A program made the position numbers and the translations under genes. Source: Anaerolineales bacterium UBA2200 (GTDB lineage Bacteria; Chloroflexota; Anaerolineae; UBA2200). From it: DNA of 64,000 nucleotides. The stretch is from positions 32,623 through 96,622 of the forward strand of contig DCVA01000043.1 of assembly GCA_002327925.1 (NCBI GenBank), read 5' to 3'. Positions 25,358 through 33,829 of this stretch are shown piece by piece (within the stretch, counting starts at the first letter, position 1; the number at the start of each line of letters is the position of its first letter). A model generated the notes under the pieces. It was not told where the DNA came from, ran no database searches, and was given only the letters and a program-made list of their open reading frames with translations.

Positions 25358-26509
25358 ATGGCCTACACACCCACACCGATGGATGACCAGATCCTGAGCC
25401 TGCCGGATCTGATGTCGGAGTGCCTGCCGGCGTTCACGGCAGACATCAGGACCCTCATCGGTCCGGCGCTGGCAGGCGACCTGCGTCAGGTATACATCAT
25501 TGGGTGCGGGGATTCGCACATGGCGGCCGTCGGCTGCGAACTGGCGTTCTGCAGTCTCGCCGGAGTGCCGTGTCGGGCCATGGCAGCACTGCACTTTGCG
25601 CGCTACACTGCACCGTTTCTGGCGGATCCACAGGGCACTCTGGTCATTGGCGTATCCACATCCGGAGAGGTGGCGCGTACGCTGGAAGGATTGCGCCTGG
25701 CGCACCGGGCCGGAGCAAGAACCGTCGCGCTGACTGCAAACCCATCGAGTCGACTTGCTCTGTCTGCGCACTACGTGCTTTCTGCGAAGATATCCCCCTC
25801 CAAAGATCCATCCCCTGCTCCGGGGGTTCGCTCCTACATGGCTTCCTTGCTGGCTCTTGATCTGGCGGCCGTTCGGATAGGCGAGGCAAGCGGCTTTCTC
25901 AGCCGTGAGGCGGCTCTGTTGGCACGTGACGAGTTGCGTTCTCTGTCGGAGGCACTGGCGGCGGCCGCAGAGACAGGCTTCGACCGCACGGAGCGCTGGG
26001 TGGAGTCGAGCATGGACGTTGGCGAGTTTGTTTTCCTGGGCGGGGGGCCTGCCTATGGCACGGCTCTGTATGGTGCCGCCAAGATGTTCGAGGCCAGCGG
26101 CGACTCGGCTGATGGACAGGACCTGGAGGAGTGGGCGCATCTGCAGTATTTCGCCCGGGAGGTTGCCACGCCGACCGTCATCATCGATTGCCGCGGGCGC
26201 AGCTACGGTCGCGCGTGTGAGGTAGCAGACGCGGCACGAGCAATTGGGCGGCGCGTCCTCGGAGTCCTGCCGGAGAACGAGACACACATTGCCTCAAGGG
26301 CGGAGCTGGTGTTCCCGTTGTCCGCTGCGATTCGCGAAGCTTTCGCTCCCCTGTTGTATAGTGTGCCGGTCATGTGTCTGGCCAGCGAGCGGGCCAAGGT
26401 ACTCGGTGAGACCCCTTACCGTGGGTTCGCTGGAGGCCGCAGTCGAAGCGAAGGTGGCGGTGTCAGCCGCGTTCAGAGCAGCGCCCTGACGGAGGAGGCA
26501 GAAGGATGA
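25358..26509 (+). CDS. Double-SIS-domain sugar isomerase/aminotransferase-like protein
   Basis: This 383-residue protein has two sugar-isomerase (SIS) domains. The first shows YIIGCGDSHMAAVGCE near residue 47, and LVIGVSTSGEVARTLEGLRLA. The second shows FVFLGGGPAYGTALYGAAKMFEA near 225, and EEWAHLQYF. The arrangement matches GlmS/AgaS/FrlB-type proteins without the glutaminase domain. They isomerise or deaminate phosphorylated amino sugars or cleave fructosamine phosphates. The start is ATG 25358, with GGAGGGTCT upstream; longer frames lack support. The stop overlaps the next gene (ATGA). The substrate cannot be read from sequence. Confidence 0.82.
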   Translation: MAYTPTPMDDQILSLPDLMSECLPAFTADIRTLIGPALAGDLRQVYIIGCGDSHMAAVGCELAFCSLAGVPCRAMAALHFARYTAPFLADPQGTLVIGVSTSGEVARTLEGLRLAHRAGARTVALTANPSSRLALSAHYVLSAKISPSKDPSPAPGVRSYMASLLALDLAAVRIGEASGFLSREAALLARDELRSLSEALAAAAETGFDRTERWVESSMDVGEFVFLGGGPAYGTALYGAAKMFEASGDSADGQDLEEWAHLQYFAREVATPTVIIDCRGRSYGRACEVADAARAIGRRVLGVLPENETHIASRAELVFPLSAAIREAFAPLLYSVPVMCLASERAKVLGETPYRGFAGGRSRSEGGGVSRVQSSALTEEAEG

Positions 26510-27315
26510 CGACACTGACCGTGCGTGGCAGAGCGGTGCGCACCGTCGCTGCGCTCCACCTGCCCGCCATGCCCTCGGCGGCGCAGCCAGGCGCCCGCTC
26601 TCTCTCTGAGGTGGAAGACTATGCCCTGCGCAATGCCCGCATTGCATTCGAGAATGGCATTGAAGCGCTGTACATCCAAGACCTGGGTGACTCGCCTGTG
26701 GCGCCGAGCGCTACGCCGCACACCATCGCCAGGATCACTGCGGTGGGCAGTGCACTACGACGGTCCTTCCCCGATGCGCCGCTGGGGGTCTGCCTGATGG
26801 CACATGGAGCCGAGGCCCCGCTCGCGGTGGCGCAGGCCATGGATGCTGACTTTGTCCGGCTCAAGGTTTACCTCGGTGCCATGGTGAAGGCGGAGGGTGT
26901 GCTGCAGGGCTGTGCCTGGGAGGCAATCCAGTATCGAGCGGCAATTAGAGCGGAAGAGGTCCGAATCCTGGCCGACGTCTACGACCGCACAGGTATACCC
27001 CTGGCGCCCTTGCCCATCCGAGAGGCGGTGAGGCAGGCCACCACCTACGGCCACGCCGATGGAGTTGTCCTGACCGGGGCCGACTTGGGGGAGACGCTGC
27101 GAATGGTCAGTGAGGTGCGCGGTGCCGAGCAGGGAGTGCCCTTGATCGCTGGTGGCGGGGTCACGGTAGAGACTGTGGCTCGGGCTCTCGGAACCGCCGA
27201 TGCAGTGATTGTCAGCACCGCTCTCAAGCGAGTGGCCTCGTGGAGCCCAGCTGGACTCGAGTCTGACTGGGACCCGCAGCAGGTGCGTGCTTTCGTGCTC
27301 GCTGCCGCCCTGTAG
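26506..27315 (+). CDS. BtpA/SgcQ-family TIM-barrel protein
   Basis: The 269 residues resemble the BtpA family. Recognisable parts are an AALHLPAMPSA start, ENGIEALYIQDLGDSPV, GVCLMAHGAEAPLAVAQAMDADFVRLK broken by loops, RILADVYDRTG, DGVVLTGADLG and VPLIAGGGVTVETVARAL. The family is named for a photosystem I biogenesis protein. Its Escherichia coli member SgcQ lies in a sugar operon, and the biochemical role is poorly known. Here it overlaps the double-SIS gene by ATGA and is followed by a kinase, so a role in the same catabolic route is likely. Confidence 0.78.
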   Translation: MTTLTVRGRAVRTVAALHLPAMPSAAQPGARSLSEVEDYALRNARIAFENGIEALYIQDLGDSPVAPSATPHTIARITAVGSALRRSFPDAPLGVCLMAHGAEAPLAVAQAMDADFVRLKVYLGAMVKAEGVLQGCAWEAIQYRAAIRAEEVRILADVYDRTGIPLAPLPIREAVRQATTYGHADGVVLTGADLGETLRMVSEVRGAEQGVPLIAGGGVTVETVARALGTADAVIVSTALKRVASWSPAGLESDWDPQQVRAFVLAAAL

Positions 27316-27361
27316 AGTCGCCTCCATCGTTGAGAGCAGAACATCGAGGGGGTACTGGACG

Positions 27362-28357
27362 ATGACCCCTGAGTACCTGACTTCGGGCGGATTACGCATT
27401 GACTTTGTGATCACGGCGGACGGGCAAGTTCACCTCCGTGAGATGGGGGGTAACGCCATCTACTCCGCTGTGGGGGCACGCGTCTGGGCGGCGGATGTGG
27501 GCATCTTGTCGCGAATTGGGGCGAACTATCCTCATGAGTGGCTGCAGAGGCTCGAGAACGCAGGAATCAGAACGGAGGGTATCCTTCGCGTTCCCGGCTG
27601 GCAGGACATGCGGACTTTCTACGCCTACCGCGATATGGACCGACGAGAGGACACGGACCCGGCAGGTCATTTCGCTGAACTCGGCCTGTCTCTCCCGCAG
27701 GACCTGGTCGGCTATGTAGACTCCACTCCCGGCCAGGCCAGCGAACAGTACATCGCGGTCTCACCACGGCCGGAGGACATACCTCTCTCGTTTGGCAGCG
27801 TCAAAGCGGCGCACCTGGCTCCGCTGGAGCTGCAAGCTCACCGCTCTCTGTCTGCCGCTCTGGGCTCCTCCGGGATTCGCCTTACTCTCGATCCCGGTGA
27901 GCGCTACATGAAGCCAGAGCTGTACGAAGATGTGCTGGCCATTCTGCGACACGTAGATGCCTTCCTGCCCAGCGAGCAGGAGGTAAGATCCCTGCTCGGA
28001 CCCATCGATTTCTGGTCTGCTGCGTGCCGCTTCGCAGAGACGGGCCTCGAAGCAGTCGTGATTAAGGTTGGTAGTCGCGGAGCTATGGTGTATGACTGCC
28101 TGGATCGCAGACGATGGCTTGTCCCGGCGTTCCCAACGCACGTGGTTGACGTAACCGGCGCGGGAGATGCCTTCTGCGGAGGGTTCCTGGTGGGATTCCA
28201 GGAGACGGCGGACGCCGTGCTGGCTGCCTGCTATGGAACGGTCTCCGCTTCGTTTGTGCTTGAAGGTTTTGGAGCTCTTTACGCGACACGCTTTCGGCGC
28301 GGGGAGGCAGAGGTACGTCTCTCGCAGGTCAAGGCTCAGGTGCAGCCGATTGCGTGA
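27362..28357 (+). CDS. PfkB-family carbohydrate/nucleoside kinase
   Basis: This 331-residue ribokinase-fold protein has an early GGNAIYSAVGARVWAADVG region (PfkB signature 1 area) and the canonical signature 2 DVTGAGDAFCGGFLVG near residue 265, with the catalytic Asp in GAGD. ATG 27362 is used; the frame is open further upstream but overlaps the BtpA gene without support. Next to psuG, the obvious candidate activity is pseudouridine kinase (PsuK). PfkB substrates cannot be assigned by eye and a sugar is equally possible. Confidence 0.8.
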   Translation: MTPEYLTSGGLRIDFVITADGQVHLREMGGNAIYSAVGARVWAADVGILSRIGANYPHEWLQRLENAGIRTEGILRVPGWQDMRTFYAYRDMDRREDTDPAGHFAELGLSLPQDLVGYVDSTPGQASEQYIAVSPRPEDIPLSFGSVKAAHLAPLELQAHRSLSAALGSSGIRLTLDPGERYMKPELYEDVLAILRHVDAFLPSEQEVRSLLGPIDFWSAACRFAETGLEAVVIKVGSRGAMVYDCLDRRRWLVPAFPTHVVDVTGAGDAFCGGFLVGFQETADAVLAACYGTVSASFVLEGFGALYATRFRRGEAEVRLSQVKAQVQPIA

Positions 28358-28481
28358 TCGGAGGAAGGCGCATTTACGGCTGCACCCGCCTTCTGCCACG
28401 GCTCCAGAGGCAAAGTAGAAGCCCGCCCTGCGACATGATGCAGCAGGCAAAGGTCACGTTGGTGCGTGAAGGAGGACCGAA

Positions 28482-29453
28482 TTGCCGTCTAAAGTAATCC
28501 CCTTGGCCCAGGCGGCCGCCCTGGTACCAGATGGCGCCACCCTCTCTCTTGGCGGCTTTACCACTCAGCGTCACCCGATGGCTTTTGTCTACGAACTGAT
28601 CAGGCTCAGGCGACGCAATCTCTACCTGTTTGGGCACTCTCCGGGCGGCGACTGGGACATCTTGATCGGTGCCGGCTGCGTGAAGCGTGTGGAACTGGCC
28701 TATGAGGCAGACGAGGCTTTTGCCACCATAGGCCCGCGCTGGCGACTCGCTGCGGAGCGCGGGCAAATCGAGTGGGAGGACTATTCCAACTTTTCGATGG
28801 TGGCAAGGTTCACGGCAGGAGCTATGGGTATTCCCTTCATGCCTCTGCGTAGTCTGCTGGGCAGCGATGTGCTGGCGCGGGGGGGTCTGAGCGCAGAGGC
28901 TCGTGCTGCCGATCCCCGAACGTCGGCACTCAAGCTCTTTGAGATGCAGTCTCCCTTTGACCCCCGCGACCGGGTGGTGCTGGTTCCTGCCATACACACA
29001 GACTTTGCCATACTTCATGTGCAGAAGGCGACGGCAAACGGAATCGTGCGCATCGAGGGGCAAACGTTCGCAGATGTCCAGCAGGCCCTCTGTGCCGAAA
29101 CAGTGATCGTCACTTGCGAGGAGATTGTGGCTGAGGAATCACTGCGCAGCGAGCCGGAACGGAACCTGATCCCGATGTTCGCTGTGCACTATGTGTGCCC
29201 CGTACCGTGGGGCGCGCACCCCTATGCCGTGTTCAACTGCTACGACTATGACCCCCGCCAACTGAAGAGGTACCATGGGTGTGCGGAAAGCGATGCGGGT
29301 TTTCAGACCTATCTTGATCAGTACGTACTTGGCGTCAAGACCCATGTCGAGTACTTGAACGCGATTGGGGGCGCTGAGCGCCTGGAATCGCTCGCGGCGG
29401 ACCCGGCCTATGGCTATCGCCCCGACCTGCAGCGGAGGAGGTTGGACGAATGA
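28482..29453 (+). CDS. CoA-transferase family protein, alpha-type subunit
   Basis: This 323-residue protein resembles the alpha subunit of glutaconate CoA-transferase/IpdA proteins: VPDGATLSLGGFTTQRHPMAFVYEL, LIGAGCVKRVELAYE, and GIPFMPLRSLLGSD. These enzymes move CoA between carboxylic acids, or, in the Ipd group, open rings of CoA esters. The TTG start is supported by AAGGAGG six bases before it. The stop overlaps the beta subunit (ATGA). The 124 bases between the kinase gene and this one show no gene. The acid used is unknown. Confidence 0.85.
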   Translation: MPSKVIPLAQAAALVPDGATLSLGGFTTQRHPMAFVYELIRLRRRNLYLFGHSPGGDWDILIGAGCVKRVELAYEADEAFATIGPRWRLAAERGQIEWEDYSNFSMVARFTAGAMGIPFMPLRSLLGSDVLARGGLSAEARAADPRTSALKLFEMQSPFDPRDRVVLVPAIHTDFAILHVQKATANGIVRIEGQTFADVQQALCAETVIVTCEEIVAEESLRSEPERNLIPMFAVHYVCPVPWGAHPYAVFNCYDYDPRQLKRYHGCAESDAGFQTYLDQYVLGVKTHVEYLNAIGGAERLESLAADPAYGYRPDLQRRRLDE

Positions 29454-30214
29454 GCGACTACACATTGACTGAGCTCATGGCAGTGACAGCTGCCCATGAG
29501 ATTCAGGAGGGTGAGGTGGTGTTCGCCGGCACAGGTCTGCCGATGCTGGGCGCCATGCTGGCGCAGAGAACTCACGCACCGGGCTGCTGTATCATCTTTG
29601 AGGCGGGGACAGTGGCGAGCCAACTTGCGCACCTGCCCATGTCGGTCGGTGATCCGCGGGCGATGCGAGGAGCAGCCACGGCAGCCGGACTGAGTGAGGT
29701 ATTTTCGTACGTACTGCAGGCCGGGCGCGTGGATGTGGGCTTTCTCAGCGGCGCCCAGATCGACCGGTATGGCAACATCAACAGCACCTCCATCGGGTTG
29801 GACCCGGGTCACCCTCAGGTTCGCTTCTCCGGGAGCGGTGGCGCCTGCGATATTGCCTGCCTGGCCAGGCGAACCGTGATCATTGCACTTCACGAGAAGA
29901 GGCGCTTTCCGGACAAGATCCACTATGTGACCAGCCCCGGATGGCTGGAAGGGGGAGAAAGCCGCGAGAGGGCGGGGTTGGTTCGTGGCGGTCCGGATGT
30001 GGTGGTAACGACCAAAGGAGTGATGCGCTTTCGCCCTGATACCAAGGCGATGTACCTGGCCAGCTACCATCCCGGCCTGACTGCCCTTGACGTGGCGCAG
30101 GACACGGGTTTTCCACTCGATGTGAGTGAGGCGGTACAGACGCCTTCCCCGGATCCCCAGGAGCTGCGCATTTTACGCGAGGTGGTGGATCCTGAGAGGG
30201 TGTTCCGCAAGTAG
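29450..30214 (+). CDS. CoA-transferase family protein, beta-type subunit
   Basis: The 254 residues match beta subunits of the glutaconate CoA-transferase family: EVVFAGTGLPMLGAMLAQ, IIFEAGTVASQL (region of the active-site Glu), VDVGFLSGAQIDRYGNINST, and FSGSGGACDIACLARRTVI. With the alpha subunit it should form a heteromeric enzyme. It ends 26 bases before a convergent gene, and no strong hairpin lies between them. Confidence 0.86.
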   Translation: MSDYTLTELMAVTAAHEIQEGEVVFAGTGLPMLGAMLAQRTHAPGCCIIFEAGTVASQLAHLPMSVGDPRAMRGAATAAGLSEVFSYVLQAGRVDVGFLSGAQIDRYGNINSTSIGLDPGHPQVRFSGSGGACDIACLARRTVIIALHEKRRFPDKIHYVTSPGWLEGGESRERAGLVRGGPDVVVTTKGVMRFRPDTKAMYLASYHPGLTALDVAQDTGFPLDVSEAVQTPSPDPQELRILREVVDPERVFRK

Positions 30215-30240
30215 GTGAGTTTGCACTCGCTCTGGCTGAT

Positions 30241-30675
30241 CTAGGCGGCCCACATGGTTTGAATGTGGCGTATCGCCTGTGTGCTGGTGCGGCGGTATCG
30301 CGCACCATCCGCCACCAGCAGCGCCAGGATCAGCTCCTCCTGATCAACGTGAAAGAAGCGGCAAACGAGCCGGGAGCGATTCCGGTCGTAGAGGCTCACT
30401 TCGTCAAGCTCCCCCATGCCCAGTTCTGAGCGCGCGTCCTTGCTGACCTTGCGCAGCATCGCCACCATAGCCGCAGTGAGCTGCGCATCGAGCGAGGAGG
30501 GTGACGTGGCGATGGGGAGGCCATCGCTGGTAGCCAGAATGGCAGCCTGAAACGAACCCTGACGACTGAGCTCAGTAAGCACCTCTTCGAACCGGGTCGG
30601 GGCTGGCGTCTGCGCGGTGCTGTGCTCTGGTTGCATGGCTTGTATGCCTCCATTCTGACTCGTTTGTCTCGGCAT
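30241..30675 (-). CDS. Roadblock/LC7-domain protein
   Basis: This 144-residue protein has a single roadblock/LC7 domain: FEEVLTELSRQGSFQAAILATSDGLPIA, then AMVAMLRKVSKDARSELG and FHVDQEELILALLV. Such proteins (MglB type) bind and regulate small Ras-like GTPases such as MglA. AGGAAA precedes the ATG. It is the last of five minus-strand genes that include an MglA GTPase and is probably part of that switch. Confidence 0.82.
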   Translation of the reverse strand: MPRQTSQNGGIQAMQPEHSTAQTPAPTRFEEVLTELSRQGSFQAAILATSDGLPIATSPSSLDAQLTAAMVAMLRKVSKDARSELGMGELDEVSLYDRNRSRLVCRFFHVDQEELILALLVADGARYRRTSTQAIRHIQTMWAA

Positions 30676-30703
30676 GGTGTTTCCTGGTCGATTGGCTCGT
30701 TAG

Positions 30704-31186
30704 CTAGCGTCCGAATGTCTTGAGAAAACCATTAAGGCCCCGCGCCTTGGCCGGAGTCGTCTCTTCCGAAGTCGGGGCAGCCTGTGGCTGGGGAGGTTCG
30801 GGTCTGAATGCAGGTACTGTCGGCACCTCAGGACGGTTCTTCAGTGCGGCCTGAAGCTTGGGAATGGCGACGTCGGCTGTGAGGTTGAGCAACGGGATGC
30901 TAATGCGCGGCTCGCAGACGATGCACAGGCATCCCCCCTGGAGCGGCTTGAGGATGACTCTGCCTCCGGTGTAGACGAGGTCGACATCGACCTTCTTGCG
31001 CTTGGATGCACGCAGGCCTGCAATAGCCTGCGCTGCGGTGTGCCCGACGACAGACAACGCATGATCGCGGGGCAGGGTGCGCAGAGAGTGCGCCAGTATG
31101 TCGCCCGTCTCATCGCAGACAAAGCAGCCATTCACTCCTACCACGTTGCTGATAGTCCGCAGGACGTCTTCCATATCCCACCCCAT
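30704..31186 (-). CDS. Roadblock/LC7-like protein with Pro-rich tail
   Basis: The 160 residues have a roadblock-like domain at about residues 5-115 (VLRTISNVVGVNGCFVCDETGDILAHSL and VILKPLQGGCLCIVCEP). A Pro/Gln-rich linker and a short basic end (ARGLNGFLKTFGR) follow. The family match is weaker than in the neighbouring gene. ATG 31186 lies two bases beyond the previous stop; ATG 31174, four codons later, has a better GGGGTGGG upstream. It is likely part of the MglA-associated set. Confidence 0.68.
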   Translation of the reverse strand: MGWDMEDVLRTISNVVGVNGCFVCDETGDILAHSLRTLPRDHALSVVGHTAAQAIAGLRASKRKKVDVDLVYTGGRVILKPLQGGCLCIVCEPRISIPLLNLTADVAIPKLQAALKNRPEVPTVPAFRPEPPQPQAAPTSEETTPAKARGLNGFLKTFGR

Positions 31187-31188
31187 TC

Positions 31189-31875
31189 TTATCGAAGGAT
31201 GCTCGCTATTTTGGCGGCGACCAGAGCTGGAGAGGCCCTCTCTGCCAGCAGGAGCCCTACATAGAAATCCGGTCTCTCGACAATAAGGAGTCTTGCCTTT
31301 GTACCCAATGTCTCCACAACACCGCGCTCGAATGGGCCTAGGCCGAGACTTTCCCCGATCTGCGAAGCTGCGCTGCCCACAAAGACCGCAACTGCACCCT
31401 CCTTCTCAGGATCGGCTGCCATCTCAGCGGCGATGACGTTACCATCGCGGGCCACGAGAACCACGCCTGTCACGCCGTCGACTGAGCGCAACCTTGCGGC
31501 ATGGTTATCGGCCTCGGTGGCAGGCACGTCGGGCTCCAGGTCTTCTGGGAGTCCGGCAAGCTCAGTGCTTCTCTCATCGACACGCTGCATGCCTTCAAGA
31601 AGCAGCGTCGACCAGGGAGTTTGCACCGTCTGACGAGGGGCGGGAATGCCCGGCTCCAGCTCAAACTCACCGTCTTCCCAGGCGAGCAGTTCGTGGATCA
31701 CCTCGTCGCCTTCCATGTCGCCGAGTGTCATGTGGACGATGTTACCTTCGGCGAAGAAGATGACGGCCTCCTGATCATTGTGCCACACCTCAAGTCGGGC
31801 CTGGTTCATCTCGTTGCAGTTCACCGAAATGAGACTGGCCAGGCTGATATCCTTGAGTTTGCCCCTCACCGCCAT
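31189..31875 (-). CDS. PATAN (DUF4388) plus roadblock/LC7 fusion protein
   Basis: This 228-residue protein has two parts. Residues 1-110 (MAVRGKLKDISLASLISVN, then EAVIFFAEGNIVHMTLGDMEGDEVIHELLAWEDGEF in pieces) match the PATAN/DUF4388 domain seen in bacterial signalling proteins. Residues 125-228 (GVTGVVLVARDGNVIAAEM, EGAVAVFVGSAASQIGESLGLG) match a roadblock/LC7 domain. GGAGGG lies before the ATG at 31875; the longer open frame lacks support. The combination suggests an adaptor between a signalling input and the MglA GTPase. Confidence 0.8.
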   Translation of the reverse strand: MAVRGKLKDISLASLISVNCNEMNQARLEVWHNDQEAVIFFAEGNIVHMTLGDMEGDEVIHELLAWEDGEFELEPGIPAPRQTVQTPWSTLLLEGMQRVDERSTELAGLPEDLEPDVPATEADNHAARLRSVDGVTGVVLVARDGNVIAAEMAADPEKEGAVAVFVGSAASQIGESLGLGPFERGVVETLGTKARLLIVERPDFYVGLLLAERASPALVAAKIASILR

Positions 31876-31895
31876 CGGGTCACCCTCCATTCGAG

Positions 31896-32471
31896 CTACT
31901 GCAGTCTTGACGTGAGTATGCCTATGATCGCCTTCAGTGTGTCCAATACGCCGATCCCTTGCGTCGCCACGGCCGGAAAGCACCGTGCCCCGTTGCTTCC
32001 CAGAAGACCTCGAAGAGTATCCGGCGGCAATGCCCCAGGCAGATCCTGCTTGTTGAACTGCACTACCATGGGAAAATCATCCACCCTGTGACCCATCCTG
32101 GCAACCAGCTTCTGCAGCTCAATCCAGGTCCTGAGATTGTCCGGCAAACGGTTACGTTGTGAGTCAACGACCAGTACAATCCCGTCTGCGCCCTGCAATA
32201 CCAGCTTGCGCGTCGAAGCGTAGTGGACCTGGCCAGGTACCGTGTAAAGGCTGAACCTCGGCCGCAACCCCCTGATCTCTCCGAGATCCAGCTGCAGGTA
32301 GTCAAAGAAAAGAGTTCGGTCCGCGCGTGTCTTGAGTGAGATCAACTCGCTGCGCATACCCGGATTGGTACGGGCGTGGATGTACTGCAGGTTGGTTGTC
32401 TTCCCACTCAGAGCCGAGCCGTAATAGACGATCTTGAGATTCAGTTCGTGCTGCCTGGAGTTGATGAACAT
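31896..32471 (-). CDS. mglA: MglA-type small Ras-like GTPase
   Basis: This 191-residue GTPase shows the P-loop GSALSGKT (18-25), a switch-II motif TVPGQ (77-81) with Thr where Ras has Asp, as is usual in the MglA group, and the base-recognition motif NKQD (140-143). MglA switches between GDP and GTP forms under the control of roadblock proteins and sets cell polarity in Myxococcus. In other phyla the role is less clear. Four roadblock-type genes surround it on the same strand. Confidence 0.9.
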   Translation of the reverse strand: MFINSRQHELNLKIVYYGSALSGKTTNLQYIHARTNPGMRSELISLKTRADRTLFFDYLQLDLGEIRGLRPRFSLYTVPGQVHYASTRKLVLQGADGIVLVVDSQRNRLPDNLRTWIELQKLVARMGHRVDDFPMVVQFNKQDLPGALPPDTLRGLLGSNGARCFPAVATQGIGVLDTLKAIIGILTSRLQ

Positions 32472-32556
32472 GAATGTTCAGTATGCTAGGGCGACACGGG
32501 GCACACGCAGACCAGTGCACCCGCGTCCCACTCACGACTGCCAGGCAGCTCGACGT

Positions 32557-33525
32557 TCACCTTCGCCCGTTCGTGGGAGTGGCATCGAACAGGCTATCCA
32601 ATTGCGCTTGGACCTCGGTTGTCAGGTCGCTACCCAGATCTACCGATTCTGACTCGCCAAACTGTTGGGTGCCCAGCACTGCTGCTGCCCTCTTGGCGAA
32701 GATCCATACCGCGCCGGCCTGGCTCTCGTCTCCGAAAACGGTAGCCAATAGCAGATCCCTGGTGACCTCATAGGTATATATGTGGCAATCGGGACCCTGG
32801 TGGTGGCTGGCACGGAAGTCAGAAGCGTTGCCAAGCTGCTTGGCCAGCTCTGCTGCGGCGGCGAAGGTTGCGGCGATGAGGGCGCCCAGGGTCGGTAGGT
32901 GCAGACCAAAAGTCTGACCCACCGAGTCGACAGGATAGCCGGCCGCGGTTATGAGAAGGACACACCGCGCGCGCGTGTCACTCAAAAGTCGCTCGAGGAT
33001 GCCATGACCCGTTGACACGGGGATCGGCGCAGGCACTTCACCTGACCCAATTTGCTGCTCTGCCGAGCGACTGCCGCCTCGAGCGGCGACAGGCAGGACA
33101 TCCGCATCGCCGGCCACCGAGATGTCCGGTGCAGCCTTCCCGGTGCGAGGCCTGGTGGCACTAACCACCTCCATCATTGCTCGGACGGTGATCGGTTTGG
33201 CGAGATATCCGTCCAGCTTCCATCGCTGCGCTGTGTCGCGCAGGTCGGTGGCGCTGGAGCGGCCGATCACCAGGACCCTTGCCCCTGGGGAGGTGCTGTG
33301 GGCCGCTCTGGCGAACTCTGCGATGGCCAGTCCCGGCGTCTCCGCGTCGACCAGCAGAAGCGAGAACGTTCCGCGACGCAACATGGACCAGGCGTGTCGC
33401 CCGTCACCGGCCCACTCAACCGTGAAGCCGTTGCCACAGCTCTGAAGAGCTTCCATTACTGCAACTCTGGTCAAGGGTTCGGTATCAACAACCAGTACGG
33501 GTTTCGGCTCGTTTCGCTCTGCCAT
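32557..33525 (-). CDS. Receiver-domain protein with roadblock-like C-terminus
   Basis: The 322-residue protein begins with a response-regulator receiver (VLVVDTEPLTRVAVMEALQ; phospho-acceptor Asp in LLLVDAETPG; Lys in DGYLAKPI). A low-complexity linker of about 50 residues and a roadblock/LC7-like C-terminal domain follow (GILERLLSDTRARCVLLITAAGYPVDSVG in pieces, DLLLATVFGDESQAGAVWIF). ATG 33525 has GGAGGG upstream. It is the first gene of the MglA operon and may take phosphate from the divergent hybrid kinase. Confidence 0.78.
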   Translation of the reverse strand: MAERNEPKPVLVVDTEPLTRVAVMEALQSCGNGFTVEWAGDGRHAWSMLRRGTFSLLLVDAETPGLAIAEFARAAHSTSPGARVLVIGRSSATDLRDTAQRWKLDGYLAKPITVRAMMEVVSATRPRTGKAAPDISVAGDADVLPVAARGGSRSAEQQIGSGEVPAPIPVSTGHGILERLLSDTRARCVLLITAAGYPVDSVGQTFGLHLPTLGALIAATFAAAAELAKQLGNASDFRASHHQGPDCHIYTYEVTRDLLLATVFGDESQAGAVWIFAKRAAAVLGTQQFGESESVDLGSDLTTEVQAQLDSLFDATPTNGRR

Positions 33526-33699
33526 TAGCCCTCCCTGCATTGCCTTGCGCCTCTCATTAGGCTACACGCGGGTTCTGCCTGACTGCAGAACTGCAATACC
33601 GCCGGGACGTACAATCACTGACGCGCCACGGGCGCAGACGTCACGCCAGAGACCCGCGAAGCACTCCTCAACTGTTAGGACGTAGATCATCGCGTGTGG

Positions 33700-33728
33700 A
33701 TTCTATCCCATGAGAAAGTAGCTGTCAA
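33700..33728 (-). promoter_or_regulatory. Promoter of the MglA/roadblock operon
   Basis: On the minus strand, TTGACA (33728-33723), a 17-bp spacer and TAGAAT (33705-33700) form a near-consensus promoter about 175 bases before the first gene. The leader contains a small inverted repeat (GTTCTGC, 33572-33578, with GCAGAAC, 33585-33591). No gene is seen in 33541-33829. Confidence 0.7.
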
Positions 33729-33768
33729 GTCACTGATGGGTAGCCGATAGGTAACCTGCTCTAGCGAC

Positions 33769-33797
33769 TTGACCCAGGGCACGAACACGGATATGAT
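33769..33797 (+). promoter_or_regulatory. Promoter of the hybrid histidine kinase gene
   Basis: TTGACC (33769-33774), a 17-bp spacer and TATGAT (33792-33797) predict a start near 33804, about 26 bases before the ATG. It is divergent from the MglA operon promoter, 41 bases away. Confidence 0.65.
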
Positions 33798-33829
33798 TGC
33801 AAAACAACCTTTGCTCGGACGGGGGTAAC

